Shown: piece after piece, positions 1 to 14,200 of the stretch | Layout: every line of letters begins with the position of its first letter | Numbering within the stretch: the stretch's first letter is position 1 | Source: Mytilus edulis | Taxonomy: Eukaryota > Mollusca > Bivalvia > Mytilida > Mytilidae | Reading direction: 5' to 3' | Assembly (NCBI RefSeq): GCF_963676685.1 | Contig: NC_092350.1 | Coordinates: 70,620,502 to 70,684,501 of the forward strand | DNA length: 64,000 bases | The notes under the pieces: model-generated | The model's input: only the letters and a program-made list of their open reading frames with translations | What the model was told of the DNA's origin: nothing | The model's database searches: none | Made by a program: the position numbers and the translations under genes

Positions 1-1292
1 TACCTCCGTTCATCGCAAAAATCGACCTATTTTGTACTTATCATAATGAGAAATACACACAATACTGTGTAAAGCACGAAGTTCCTATTTGTTACAAATG
101 TATTAAAGAACATGGCAACTGCGGTGGATTGACACTTCTAGAGGATCTTGCACGAAACATGAAATCATCCGAAGTGTTCCGAGAAATGGAACAAAGTGTA
201 AACGATTTAATGGTTAATATCAGCCGAATCCGAAGTAACAGGGAGTCCAATTTGAAAATTATCAAGGTGAAAAAGACACAAATCTTCGAAGTTGTAAGTC
301 GATTTAAGGAATCAATATCAGGGTAACTCGATAGGTTGCTAGACAATGTCATGACCGAACTTAACAAAGTGGATTTTATGACTAATGATGGAAAGTTCGG
401 TTCCATTAAAGTGCAAAGCTGTCCATTTGATAGCATAAAGTTAGTGAGCAGGAAAGACCAACAAACTCAGGAACCAGAATCTGTTTACAATATACAATTC
501 AATTTTAAGCGGGAACTACAAACTTCTTGTGTTTCGACCAATGGATGTTCTACTACAAAAGATAGATATCTTTTAACTGACGACAATGAATATGGACAGA
601 AACTTGTAGCACAAGACTTATATGGTGAGACTGAATATATCCTCAAACTTAATCATCATCATGGTGCATACGATTTAACATGTATAGACGACAACACAGT
701 AGCTGTTACCACTGGATATTTATTTCGAAATACTGGTATTTTGATTATTGATTTGACGACCAGAAAAATAAAAAGGTTTATTGAATTATCTGATTCACCC
801 TATGGCATTACTTTTGATGGAAAATCATTAATTTGCCGTTCTAACAGAAATTGTATCCATATAATATCTTGTACAGACTTTAGCTGTACCAATATTCCGA
901 GCACGTGCATGCCTCCCAACTCGTACATTACTACCCATGATGGCAATATTTTTTGCTCCGTACCCGAAACACATAAGGTAGTAGTATATTGTTTAAAAAC
1001 TGGAAAAGTAGTTTGGGAATTCATTAATGAAAAGATGTTAAAGTCCTCAGGAGGAATTACTGTAGACGATAAAGGAAATGTTTTTGTCGTTGATTTTTTG
1101 TCTAAAAGTATCCTAGTGATTTCACCTGATGGAAAACAATATAAACAGATACAAACTAGGGAATATGGTCTTACTCAACCTATGACAATTTTTTATGACA
1201 AAATTAGGAAGCAATTGTTAGTCACAAACTATGACGATTTTGCACTTGTTTACGACATTTCATGCTTGTATATCTTTTTTATAAAATTATGA
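1..1292 (+). pseudogene. TRIM-like B-box/coiled-coil/NHL gene, left-truncated, with premature stop
   Basis: The frame is open from base 3 at the window edge. It begins inside a second B-box (Cys/His pattern around YHNEKYTQYC and ICYKCIKEH), continues into a coiled coil, and then into a C-terminal part with an NHL-type repeat (GGITVDDKGNVFVVDF, SPDGKQYKQI). A TAA at 324-326 interrupts the frame just after the coiled coil, and the same frame then stays open to the TGA at 1290-1292. Compared with the paralogue at 59418-61124, about 80 residues of the second half of the coiled coil are missing without a frame change (between NKVD and the segment before VQSCP). TRIM proteins without a RING, with B-boxes and NHL repeats, are greatly expanded in bivalves and often linked to innate immunity. 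The stop and the deletion suggest a pseudogene, but a single sequencing error could explain the stop. Confidence 0.75.
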
Positions 1293-1470
1293 TGATCTTA
1301 GTGCTTTTATTAAGGAAATTAACTTTTTACATATTTGCGTATATATTTCTTGTTGTCATGCATCATTTCGATGTTTGATAACAACTTGTTGTATTTAGTT
1401 GTTCGTGTTATGGGCGTTGCAGAACATATTTGCTGTTTGGAATTGTGAGAATGAATGATATTTTTGTTTT

Positions 1471-1476
1471 AATAAA
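1471..1476 (+). terminator. Poly(A) signal AATAAA for the TRIM-like copy
   Basis: A canonical AATAAA lies about 180 nt after the stop of the upstream TRIM-like frame, on the same strand. It is a plausible 3' end; cleavage was not shown. Confidence 0.45.
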
Positions 1477-1499
1477 ACTCGTCTGATCTGCAAAATTAT

Positions 1500-3080
1500 A
1501 AGCCTGGCCTTTTAGTGAGTTTTTTGCACTACAATACTCTCGTTTAAAGCAGTTAGTGTCAAAATGGGAAATATCGTTAGTATTGCTATACTATCAATCA
1601 CATTTTAATAAATATGTTAGAATATGTCTGGAAACCAATCTGTGAAGGCAACAGTAGTATATCGCTGTTCGAAATTCATAAATCTATAGAGAAAAAAAAC
1701 AAATACGAAACTAAAACTGAGGGAAACGCATCAAATATAAGAGAACTACGTCACAACAGAAACACAACATTAAAATGTAACACACACAGAAAGGAACTAT
1801 ATGATATAACAATGTAAGCAGTAGTAGATTTGATAATTTTAAATCCGTTAGGACAAAAATTGTACAGATTGAGATAAGCAATATATAAAACTACTTCTTT
1901 GATATAATGATTATTCAACAATAAACGGATTTTTAACCAATGGGATGCGGATCCAATAAGTGCATTTATTCCGTAGTTCACTTTTTTATCTATACATATT
2001 TTTAAAGTCTGTAAAAGACCTTTACAAAAAAACAACTAATGGTTGCTTGAAAGCGACAAATGTCATATAAGTGGACGTTTAAATTTCTATAAACTGACAA
2101 TACATGTGAACAAACATCCCTTGCAATAACAATATGATTTCTTCAGTCGGCACATGCCAAGTGATAAAGAGAGGTCAAGATTTTTTAAGAACTAGAGTGA
2201 GATTTATCAAAAACATGTTTCTTGTATATCTGAATTTGTCTTTATAAGGGGAGCACGCGTCCGTCTTGAGATACGAACATATAGGTTGATTTGACAGCGA
2301 GAAACGTACACGCAAAGCATACGTGACGATTTCTATCATCTATTCTTTATCGAAAAACATGTAAACGATTAGTCTAGGAATGATACTGCGCTTTATTAAT
2401 TCAATAGAAAAAATAAAGTAACTAATGCACATTCACGATAGTTTTTGTATTTACACATTATGTATTATATTATTATGAATAAATAAAGTATATTTAAAGT
2501 TCAAAATAAATACAAGTTTACGAGTTGATGTATTATTGCTATTGGTCAAATGGCATCACGAAAATCTGTATTGATTCGTAGAAAGCTAATTTAGTGTAGG
2601 TTTAATCTTATGCAAAGTCAAAATGTATGATTTAAAATATGCTTTGGTACTGATAAGAGTTGGCTTTGGCTTAGTTTTCTTATTCAGTGAAATCGAGGAA
2701 ACAGTGACAACAGTGCACTTCATCTTTAAACAGGGCCTTATATTGTTTGGTATTATCGTTATGTATAGTGTTAACGTTATCTTTTACACCTTTTATTCAA
2801 ACTTAAAATTCATGATTTTTTTACCACTGCAAGCATCATATTGATCTGAAGATTTTGTCTTTTTTATACATATCTATGAAGCTTTTATTTAACTAATTGC
2901 AATTCAATTATATTTACAACAATGTATGAACAAAATGAAAACAAACAAACATAATTTGTTAAATGTCAATAGGGGTTCAGCAATCAACATTGTGCTATAT
3001 CCCTGATACCAATAAAACAAAAAGGGCAACAAAGAAAACAATGTATTCTAATACTAAAAATTGTTCAATGCAAGGGTGAT
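1500..3080. other. AT-rich intergenic sequence, nothing recognised
   Basis: Short open frames at 1614-1817 and 2623-2844 lack domain signatures, splice context and strong start context. I see no gene, RNA or clear repeat here. Confidence 0.5.
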
Positions 3081-3089
3081 TTGTTTATA

Positions 3090-3660
3090 TATTGGCGTCA
3101 AATTTAAGGATTTATAATAATAGGTCAAATAATTTTCAATTCGACAAGTCAGAAATCACATTAAATTCATGTTATTTTGGATTTTCATAAAACTATACAA
3201 CTATCTCAAATATATATATATTGATCTTACAAAATGCCATGTTGTTAGGTAGTTTGGTCTATTGTTGACAAACGAAAGGAATTATAAATAAGTAAAAAAA
3301 CTTGAATTGTCCGTTCTCAATAAAATCAGATAATCACCTTTAAAAGTTTCTATAATCAACTTGGAATTTCATAAAACTCTACAGCTATCTCAATTCGTAC
3401 TGATCTTACAAAATGTCGGGTTATGTGATTTTTCGGTTAACTGCTGTCAAATTTAAGGATTTAGGAAAATGGTAAAAAAAAAATAGAATTTTCAGTTCTC
3501 ACTAAATTCAGATATTCATCGTTTAAAAGTTTCTATAACTTTTTCAAATCAACTATGAGTTTCATCTTCAGCTATCCCAATTATAGATCTTACAAAATGC
3601 CAGGTGATATGGTTATTTGATAAATCGCTTTCAGCTTTAAGGATCTAATTAATAGGAGAA
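3090..3660. repeat. Three tandem ~185-bp degenerate units
   Basis: The phrase TTCATAAAACT...ACAACTATCTCAA...GATCTTACAAAATGCC recurs near 3186, 3369 and 3560, each followed by a related GTCAAATTTAAGGAT-type stretch. Spacing is about 180-190 bp. The units are diverged and noncoding, in the intergenic gap beyond the 3' end of the Roco gene. Confidence 0.6.
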
Positions 3661-4876
3661 AACCTTAAAGAAGTAGGTCCAGTTAGACCTCTTTTTGGCC
3701 CCAAAATATATCAGTTTTTTTTTAAATTGCTATAATGTAAACTTTAAGCCATTTATTGGAAAGTATAATACTTCTGCTACATATATTAGATGGGCTGTTA
3801 TTACAATAAAATGCACATATATTAGGTACTAGCATCATTAAGTCATGCTAAATTACTGACATCTTCACAATCTTAGCATTTGCATTAAATTCTAGACGGT
3901 GTTCGTCTTAAATAAAAATGGCCGCATTCGTGTTCATTCTTAATATTTAAATGCAAGTTGTATTTTGGTGCTATACATAACTTATTTAAAGGTTGAGGTT
4001 GAACACGGAGGCGGCTTTAATTTTTGACAAAAACTATCTGAAAAGTGACATATTATGGCATTTTTGATAGATATTTCATATTTAAGCTTGAATATGAGCG
4101 ATGGAAATGACATAATTCATGCAGTTAAAATCTTTCACACAAACTAATTGAATCGACTGATGTAGCCACTTAAGTGTTTAAAAAGTATACAAAATCTTTC
4201 ATCAGATGAACCTCATATTTTAGCCCAAAATGGGCACTTATCGGACCTATTCCTTTTCATTTTAGACTAAATATAGATAGGTACCTACGAATTTCATCTT
4301 TAAATTTGAGAGCAATCATCTTTTGTGGTTCTTGTCGTGTTTTTTTTTTGTCTATGTATAGTGGCATTTTTCAAATCTTATTTATCAAAACTAATATACA
4401 ATCAGTGCAACAAAATACTTTTATATGCAGTTGACCAAATATACAACAATAATGTACGATATGCTTTTATGTATTTGATATAATGTATCAAACATATGGC
4501 ATGGAAACAAACAACGTAATCACTTGTTAATGAATCTTATTAACTTGCCACCTTCTTAATCTTAACATGATATTCATAATTCCCACTTTCAATTATCCAG
4601 TTCAGTGAAATCATTCGGTAAAAAATCAAACTCATCAAACACTGCAGCCAATTTACCTCTTTTCGTACAATTTGCTTGCAGTCATCAGTTCAGCACTGTT
4701 TAAACTGTTTAAACATACCTGAATTTATTGCAGAGTATGAATCCGAAAATTGACTGAACGACTTAAAATGATTTCATTACATAAAATAATGTTATTGTCA
4801 GTCATTTAAGAGCTGTTTTAACATAGTCAGGAAAGGGGATGTTGTTACGTTCGGTTACCAACTAAAAGGTTTTGGT
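3661..4876. other. Intergenic sequence downstream of the Roco gene, nothing recognised
   Basis: AT-rich, with no open frame longer than the background and no repeat that I recognise. It may contain the 3' UTR of the minus-strand Roco gene. Confidence 0.4.
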
Positions 4877-4886
4877 TTTATTTATT
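4877..4886 (-). terminator. Overlapping poly(A) signals at the Roco gene stop
   Basis: On the minus strand two AATAAA hexamers overlap (complements at 4881-4886 and 4877-4882), and the first one contains the TAA stop. If used, the 3' UTR would be only some 20-30 nt long. Other downstream signals are possible. Confidence 0.35.
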
Positions 4887-5219
4887 TTGACGAAAAAGAT
4901 TCAGTTTTTCCTCTCGTAGAATATACTCCTATAGTTTTAATTATCTCCTCCAAACATTGAGTTCCTCTTCCAACATTTACCAGAGCATTGACCAGAACAG
5001 CTATTGTTGGTCTGACTTGCTGATCTTCTCTCCATTTGAATAAAATTTCTTTACATTGTGCTACTAAATTCCGTCCGTTGTTGTACCGTATGTTATCTAA
5101 TGATGTTATAGATAATCCTAATTCGATACCCAGTTGAAAGGATACCACGCCTATTACCTGTGCCAGCTCATCAAGTATTTCATCTGCTGGAATCAAATCC
5201 ATATTTTCCTCACTGATGT
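4882..5219 (-). CDS. Terminal exon: second Death domain
   Basis: Codes 112 residues ending at the TAA at 4884-4882. The segment from ADEILDELAQVIG to CLEEIIKTIG has the Death-domain pattern: helix-1 hydrophobics, a GIELGLSITSLDNI core resembling the L-G-L-x-x-x-x-I signature, an ILFKWRED tryptophan helix and a LVNALVNVGR final helix. The acceptor is CTCTTTACAG|AC, and two leading bases complete a codon begun by the 28-nt exon at 6583-6610. That phase requirement is what led me to the small exon. Length and pattern are normal for the family. Confidence 0.85.
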
Positions 5220-8200
5220 CTGTAAAGAGATAGCAAGCTAATAACACATATATTGTAAAGGACTATAATTTACATTTGATTAGAATGATTTCTCCTTCTC
5301 ATACTCGTAACTAAACACTAATTGAAACAAGAATGTGTTCCCAGTACACGAATGCCCCACTCGCACTATCATTTTCTATGTTCAGTGGACCGTGAAATTG
5401 GGATAAACCCTCTAATTTGGCATTAAAATTAAAAAGACCATATCATAGGGAACATGTATACTAAGTTTGAAGTCGATTGGACTTCAACTTCATGAAAAAC
5501 TACCTTGACCAAAAACTTTAACCTGAAGCGGGACAGACGGACGAACGCACGGACGAACGGATGGACGGTACGACGAACGGACGGACGGACGAACAAACGA
5601 ACGAACGGACGGACGGACGGACGGACGAACGAACGCACAGACCAGAAAACATAATGCCCCTCTACTATCGTAGGTGGGGCATAAAAAAGATAATAATGAA
5701 AATCAAGCTATAAAGATATGTTCCTTATGTCGTAACTGCAATCCGTGCCACATGTGGAGCAGGATCTGCTTACCCTTATGAAGCACCTGAGTCTTTAGTT
5801 TCCGATGTTGTATCTTGTAAACTATTATTTATAAAAAAAGAAGATGTGGTATGATTGCCAATGAGACCACATGACCCAGAAATTAACAACTATAGGTGAC
5901 CGTATGGCCTTCAACAAAGTCTATTATTTGTTTTTTTGTTCTTTTCTTTTATAGATATTGCGTTGTCAGTTTATTATCGATCTACGCATGCATGCAAATA
6001 TGTGTGTACATTTTCCATGTTGACTAATATTTCAGTGAGTAGTTTTTCTTATATTCGTATTTCCTTTAGATAAACATATATGTTATATAGCTATAATAAG
6101 CATAAATCAGTTTGTATTATGGATTTTTGTATGTTTTAAAATGGAGGTAAATCAAGAAAAAAACACAATTTTATTTTTAATTCTAAGTACAATGTTCGTT
6201 TGTTACATGGAGTTTAGTTTTAATCAATGAAACAGAAATTAAACAAATCATGCCTTCTAAACAAACAAAAATGTGTTTTTACAGATGATTTTAATGGAAG
6301 TGCTACTTTATTGTTGAATTTATATTTCACAAGGCCTTCAGTATTTACCTAACAATTCATAAGTATGTGCTATAATATTTTAGTTAGAAAAAAATTAAAT
6401 ACAAGCTCCATTCTCAATTTTAATATTGTGTAAATGAGAGATAGATCACAACCATTATGTAAGCCACTGTACTCTACTGTACTTTTCTATATCATTCATA
6501 AAAAGAAAGCAGTAATGTTCGATTTATGAGAATTTTATACAGAGTTTACTCTACCTTTAAGTAATGATTGAAATATACGTACCATATTGTCCTTTTCTGA
6601 TTCTTTTTGCCTACAATATTTGATATTGTATTAATACCATAGAAGAAACAAACCTTAACATTTTAACAACAAAAACAAATATTTTTGAACGTTTGCAATT
6701 TATGAATTTAAACTTTCTACCTGGATGTTCTTTGCATTTATTATTCTAACTCACGAAAATAACTAACAGACAATAACAAAAACCAACGTTAAAAATATTT
6801 AAAGCATGTTACATATGTCCATCATATTAATTAGGATTCAATATGTTTGATGCAAAGCTAATAATAACAGATATTCTTACAGCAAATAGTTAATGACAGA
6901 GTATGTAGCTTAACATGTTCATGTGATATGACATGTATGTTACCTTGAAAACTTACCAAACATCATTAGATATCAAACAAAAAAACTTTGTCTACATTCT
7001 AAATAATTGTGGTGAATTTGCACGGATATGCTATCAACATTTTTTTATGAACAAGACACGAAAAGTAAAAACATATGTTATCAAACTTCACGCTGATATA
7101 ATAGAAGATATGATATGGACATTCTATCAGTGAATTTTCAATTTCGATGTAAAAAAAAAATCATTCCAAAAACTTTCAAAAAGTAAGTTATAAATAAATT
7201 CTTACATTGATACCAGTTGATTATCGGATTTATCCAATCAAGATAGTTAAACTATCAATTTTAAAGTCCGAGCCGCCTCTAATTTAACTATCTAGATTGG
7301 ATAAATCCGATAATCCACGAGTAACTATGTAAGAATCTGTTTCTCTAATGATTGAAAATACTTTTTTTTTTTGTTAACCGAAAATCCCCTTCGAGTGGCT
7401 TTTACGTTGCACGAAGTTGTCAATTTCATTAACACCTGTTAGCATATTTTGATTCATCCAGTTAGCTAAAAAGGTCATGACCCTTTAAATCATTCAATGA
7501 TCTTTTGAGATCACCAGCAACCACAAGTTGATTAATTTTTTTTTATACAATGGGTTCAGAAGGGGATAAATTTCCATAAAATTTGAGAAAGAATATTATT
7601 GACTTTTCAAACATTTATCTGTTGATTTGATTATTAAAGAAATATAATGTAAACAACAAATACAATATGTCAAAATACTTACCTGACAAAGTATATGGGT
7701 AGTAAGTTTCATATTTATTAAAGCTTTCTCAATGTCGCCAAATCGTCCTTTATATTTGTCTCTCCAGTTGACCATGATTTTCAATCTAACCATCATAATC
7801 TGATCATAATCACATCTAAAGTCCTCACATTCTTGAAAAGACATACCAAGATATATTGCTAACTCTCGTATTGTGGTATCATCACATCGTGAAACTAGTC
7901 GTTGAAGTTCAATATCACTCGGTGTCTGATTCAATGCACCTTCTTGTAAACCTAAAGGTGTACAAATGATACATGATAATATTAGTGATAACAGATTTTC
8001 AAACATGACGTTTGTTGTAGCAGTTGTGTTCTTATGTCCCACATGGGATGAAGAGTATAGGTAGATAAAACACGACGTCTATTTTAAGAGGATAGGTAGA
8101 GAAAACATGACGTTAATTTTCAGAGGATAGGAAGAGAAAACATGACATTTATTTTCAGAGGATAATAGTAGAGAAAACATGACATTTATTTTCAGAGGAT

Positions 8201-11200
8201 ATGTAGAGAAAACATGACGTTTATTTTCAGAGGATAGGTAGAGAAAACATGACGTTTATTTTCAGAGGATATGTAGAGAAAACATGACGTTTATTTTCAG
8301 AGGATAATAGTAGAGAAAACATGACGTTTAGTTTCAGAGGATAATAGTAGAGAAAACATGACGTTAATTTTCAAAGGATAGGAAGAGAAAACATGACGTT
8401 TATTTTTTAGAGGATAGGTAGAGAAAACATGACGTTTATTTTCAGAGGATAATAGTAGAGAAAACATGACATTTATTTTCAGAGGATATGTAGAGAAAAC
8501 ATGACGTTTATTTTCAGAGGATAGGTAGAGAAAACATGACGTTTATTTTCAGAGGATATGTAGAGAAAACATGACGTTTATTTTCAGAGGATAATAGTAG
8601 AGAAAACATGACGTTTATTTTCAGAGGATAGGTAGAAAAAACATGACATTTATTTGGTACACAAATATGAAGAACCAAAAATATGATTGTTAATATAATC
8701 TCGACGTTTTGATACATGAAAGTCACTTATTTCATCACTATGATGTCACAAATATGCCTAAATATACTTTTTTGACCAAAATGGCCAAAAGTAATTTTGG
8801 AACTCTTCATAGCTTGCTTTTCGGTGTGGGACAAGGCTCCGTGTGGACCTAGAATGGTTTACTTGTCTGATTGGCATTCAAACCACATCTTTTCATATCT
8901 ATGAACGATAAATTGTATATAAATATAAGTAGTTTAGATCTTATATTCTTATTGAACCCAAATTGTGTGTATGATAGAATATATGATAGACACAGACTAA
9001 TTAATTCATAGATATTGAATTAAACAAGTATAATAAACAGTTTGAAGTATACTTTTTACCTGGACAGTTGTCTTCACATTGTTCTTTAGTCTGAAACAAA
9101 ATATTGCTATAAATAAATTAAAACTATTTACAAAACTGCATTTAGATGTAGGTTATTCTAATATGACGAGTTTCTTTCGCTTTGTAAACAACACCGTGTA
9201 CCTCCTTGGTAAATCCATATGTATAGGAACCTATTTGCAAACCCTTTGCCGATTTTATTATTTTAAAAATTGCAATTAAAAAAATAGAAAAATAACTTTT
9301 ATTCTTATTCGGATGCATAAGAAAAAAAAGTATTGCACAAGAGCTCGGAAAAATCAACAAAATATAAATAAATAATATTCCGCTAAAGTCAATTAATGTT
9401 TTTGGCGCATTTAAGTCATTTAAAAAAACACGAAGTCAGAGTTGAAAGTTTTCTGTTATGCGAACCATCAAAATTCGTATACTATTGAATCAAAATTGAT
9501 TTTCGAGGTGGGTTTTGTTTTATTTTCTATTCTATTGCATAATTTGCATATTTACTGATTGCAGCAAGTCAACATGGCGGCTCCTTAATTACAAACTTTG
9601 GATTTGGCGGTAGCTTACGAGAAAAACATGTAAATTAAATATGGCAAATGTTGAGTTTGAGAATTAAAAGAATTAAACAGCTTTTTTCTAGCGATAACTA
9701 ACGAAATAATCCATGCAAGCTACAGATTTATTAGAATGTTTGAGCTTTATCTATCAGGGATTAAAAAAAAACGGCCACACACAAAGCATATCCACCCTCG
9801 CTTCAGTTTTTTAATAACTGTATTTGTTCAATACAAAAGAATCAAAATAATTCATGGAAGCTAAAGATTGTTGGAAATTTATAAGGCTTCTATGAATTAT
9901 TTCTTATATATACCTTGTCATATTTTATGATTAAGTGGAATATTTTCAACAAATATAATTTCGATAAAGGAACTTTGCGTAATGCTAAAAACATGAAAAA
10001 TGTGTATGTCATATGTTTTGTTTCTTTGACAGGACGATGCGTTAGTGAAAGTTCAAAGGAAGACCAAACAATGTTCAGTTAGCAGGTATTTTGTATATGG
10101 AAAATATTCGTGGGTAAATCTATTCTAGAATCATGCTTCTATGAAATCAAATACATTGATTAATAGTACTTTTTTAATCAAAAGGGCAGGTTGAATATTA
10201 TAGCTCAAAATATGAATGATTGAACACATGTGAAAGTTAAGGACTTCTTTTGTCTTTTGTTTTAATAACAGTTGCATTTTACCTACATGTGTTGATTTAG
10301 GGATACATTCACCTTTCTGATATAACAACCAGTGAAGATGTGTATGTTACATACTGTTGAAGGGCATACTTTATCTCTATGCTGGTATGTACATTATAAG
10401 CTGATATAGGGCCTCTTTGACCTAGACGTTTTTAGCTCTCCTTTATACCTCAAGATCACACAGGCTAGACAAGGGCATTTTCTATTTTCCTTCTCAACAA
10501 GACCTTTATGTTTTTACCAACCCTGATCTCTTTATTACACAATCTTTATAAGGCCTTGATTACTTTCGTTTACAATAGGACAGTCCCGTATTAAACACAC
10601 CCTGACAGCACACTTGCTGGTTTAAGGCATTATTCACTTTTTTTCTTTATCAGTCAGTCTTGCTATTATATATCGTAACATCTCAATCTCATTTTTTGGT
10701 TTAATGGCTTTTCACTCGTGTTTTCAATGAGATAGTTGTGATTTTATCTACACAATCCATAATTACCTGATCTTGATTCCAAACATTCCACATTTCTCTA
10801 GTATGTACAATCTTATGTTTATCGCATATCCATTCATCAGTTGTCAATGCTGTCTTTTCAGTGATGTAACATCCGAACCTAGAGCACCCATATTCAATGT
10901 GGAAGGGTAGTGTGTGGCTGCTTGGGCTGCCATTAACCGTAGATTTGTAGAATTCTGATATTCTCTCCAATGTATTGAACATGCATTCCTTGATACCAGT
11001 AGCTATATCTGGTACGACTAGCCCATTTGAGGTTTTATGTACTATGTACAGCAAAATCTTGTTACGTTCAACACATATTACAATGTCATGTATCTTATCA
11101 AACGATAACCCAATAAAACCTGAAAACATTAGTTTTCTTCCTTTATATATCTTTGTGGTCCACATACTTAGACAGGCGCCGATGAGACGGTTTGGGAAGG

Positions 11201-14200
11201 CGGGTGGTATAATTGTGCCTTTGAAAACGAATGCAATACTGATAGCCCTCTCTGGTGTGCATTCATGTGTCATGAAATCCGTTTCATTTCTTTGTGTGAT
11301 CATACAAGGAACAAAGAAGTTCTCCACTTGTAGCCGACTTCCTGTATGAGTATCATATCTACGCTGCTCTGATAGAATATCAAGATGGATGAGCATATCA
11401 AATATGAACTGTTTATAGGGTAATATTTTCTCAAAGTGTTGTTGTTCCCAAATCAAATACAGAGACCTTCTTTGAATTATTCCACTTCCTGACATCATTT
11501 CAAAAGTATTTCTTATGGGTCCGTCCTTTGGCCAAAAGGCAACATCTGTAGAATAAAATAAACCATATAGATAAGCAAGAAAGTTTAAACAATCAGTTCT
11601 ATACTATCATATTATGTCATATATTTTTACGACAAAAGATGTTTTAACTCTGAATGTAGTGACAATCACTGACAAGTTTACCATAAATAAAGAAAATTGG
11701 TAGTATTGTTTATCCATATGGTGTATTTCTATGCTGTTTTCAAGTTTAAATCCCACACTAAAAGCCAACCCACCTATTAAAATATTTCAACTGTTCATGT
11801 TTTCTACAAACTTAAGGTAAAATTTACATATGAATCAAGGAGTACTCCTTAACGAAAAATATGATATTGTCTGTTTACACAATTCCGCCTCCTAAAAAAA
11901 AGTAGTTTTTACCATTCAACAAATAGTAACATATAATTTAACCAGTAAGGTTATGCATATATCCAATGTGAATGGTATCAAAGTGGAAGTTACAGAATAA
12001 AGTACCTGTAACAAAGGATCTCATTACTTCCACCAGAAGTAGCGGTTTGATGATAACATAATCTCTCAACTGTGGAGTATCAAAATAAACAATCTTCCCA
12101 AGTGAGTGTTGGAAATGAAGAAAACTGATTAATTGTTCATAGGACAAGACGGACAGCGTGCTGATGGCATTTAGTTCTTTGACTTCGGTCAGAGACAATA
12201 TTTGCTGTCCTTCGGCCACTAATTCAGCAATCTCAAGCTCAAGGGGAACCCAAAAATTAGGCATTCTCTCTCCCCAACATGGATGTTCAAACGTTAAGTC
12301 AGTAATTGTTTTCTTCAGAACTTCAATTTCAGGGTCAGATTTGTCTGTTGCATTGATGAATATTCGCTTGTCAAGTACCAGATGAATTCGTCCTTCGTGG
12401 TCGTTAAATAACTCTTCTATTCCAACGTATAAAGATTCACGCTGTGTCTCAATAATCTCCTATAAAAGGGTACTAGATTATCAGATGTGGTGTTTAAGCA
12501 ATTGACACTTATAGGCATAAGGTATGCATTCAATTTTGCTTTATGTACAAGTTCATGTTTACAGGTTAATAAATTGATATAAGATAAGATTATCTGAATC
12601 AACATATTTCGCCAGAAACAAAATAAATTTATTGAAAAGCTTAGAAGGTTTGAAGCAATGAAACAATCAAAGACAATTGTTTATTACATGCATATCTGAA
12701 AGGCAGCAAACATTTAAATCTTTTAAACACTTCCAAGCTGCTGACTAAATATTAAGTAACTCTTTTCATTAGTTCCATATACTCAAGTAAATTGAAAAGA
12801 CCATTTAAAAGTTCATAAAAAAATAAAGATTTCAATCATCAGGAAGCTCGTATAAAAGAAATAGATCATATCATAATAAACAACCGTACGGCCTTCAATA
12901 ATGAGAAAAGAAAACCAAACTCTAAAGTCGGCTATAAATGGTTCCGATATTAAAAGTATTAAAATTAACGGCTTCAGTTATGGCAAAATAGTATACGACT
13001 ACAATTATTGCAGACGTGAATGGACAAGCACATGAAAATGATGAATGTTTAGTCTGTTTAAGAGACAACAAATGGAAGGCATTAGAATAAGCAAAATCAA
13101 ATCTACTCAAGAAGGATTCCATAAAGGATTAAGCAAATTGAAAATATCCGAATATCAAGATATAGACACATTCTCTATTTCCATTCTCAATTTTATATAA
13201 ACAATAATGTGTCCATACTCACACTATCATTTTCTATGTTTAATGGACCGTGAAATTGGGGTAAAATCTAATTTGGAATCTAAATTAGAAAGATCATATC
13301 GTAAGGAACATGTTTACTAAGTTTCACGTTGATTGGACTTCAACTTCATCAAAAACTACCTTGACCAAAAACTTTAACCTGAAATTTGCACTATTATTTT
13401 CTATGTTCAGTGAACCGTGAAATTGGGTTCAACACTCTAATTTGGCATTAAAATCATATCATAGGGAACATGTGTACTAAGTTTCAAGTTGAATGGACTT
13501 CAACTTCATCAAAAACTACCATGACGATAAACCTTAACCTGAAGCGGGACGAACGGACGGACGAACAGACGAACGAACGAACGAACGGACCCACAGACCA
13601 GAAATCATAATGCCCCTCTACCATCGTATGTGGGGCATAAAAAGGATTCGATAACGGACACAACAAATGTAACATATTCGAGAAAGTTTTACCTAGTCGT
13701 TTCAGGGAATTGATTACGGATACAAATATAAAACATACTCGAGTAAGCTAAATTTAGCCTTTTAAAGGACGATTCGATAATAGAGTGGACAAATGGAAGA
13801 TACCCCAGTAAGATAATTTTAGTCCTATACAGGATGATTTGATAACGAATACAACAAATGAAACATAACCGAGTTTGCCAGACTCATAAAGTAGAATGTT
13901 GTAATTGAAACAACAATTGAACCCTAGTAACATATATCTACTCTTAAAAAGTCAATTTGATGACAGGCGAAACATGTGAAGCTCAATTTGTTAACTTTTC
14001 TTTTTTGTGAAATTTATGTTAATTAAAAGAGTGCGAAAGATAAAAGCAACAGTGCTATACCTCTGTCAAAAGTCTTCAATCTATTGAAAGAAAACAAATC
14101 CGGGTTGCAAACTAAAACCTAGGTAAACACATCAACTATCATAGGAAAACAACGAAACAAAAGAACAGTAAAGTGCAACAAAAAAACAAACAACAATTCA

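Noticed and set aside
5429..5638. Minus-strand frame with repeated VRPSVRP/FVR
   Set aside because: Translation of the GGAC tetranucleotide tail of a mobile element.
7596..8042. Reading the first Death-domain frame as a single-exon gene of 148 residues
   Set aside because: The conserved part stops at strong splice sites (7951, 7683), and residues outside are intronic, including hydrophobic junk at the C-terminus.
8055..8656. CRISPR-like look of regular repeats
   Set aside because: Units are contiguous, without unique spacers, in an animal intron; it is a minisatellite.
8514..8726. Minus-strand 70-residue frame with repeated NVMFSL
   Set aside because: Translation of the 35-37 bp minisatellite.
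9560..9640. CAACATGGCGGCTCC as a gene start
   Set aside because: The frame closes after a few codons and there is no supporting splice donor; ATGGCGG-type phrases also occur in noncoding repeats here (62290).
10975..11349. Plus-strand 124-residue open frame
   Set aside because: It is antisense to the COR exon, whose minus-strand frame has clear domain matches and splice sites.
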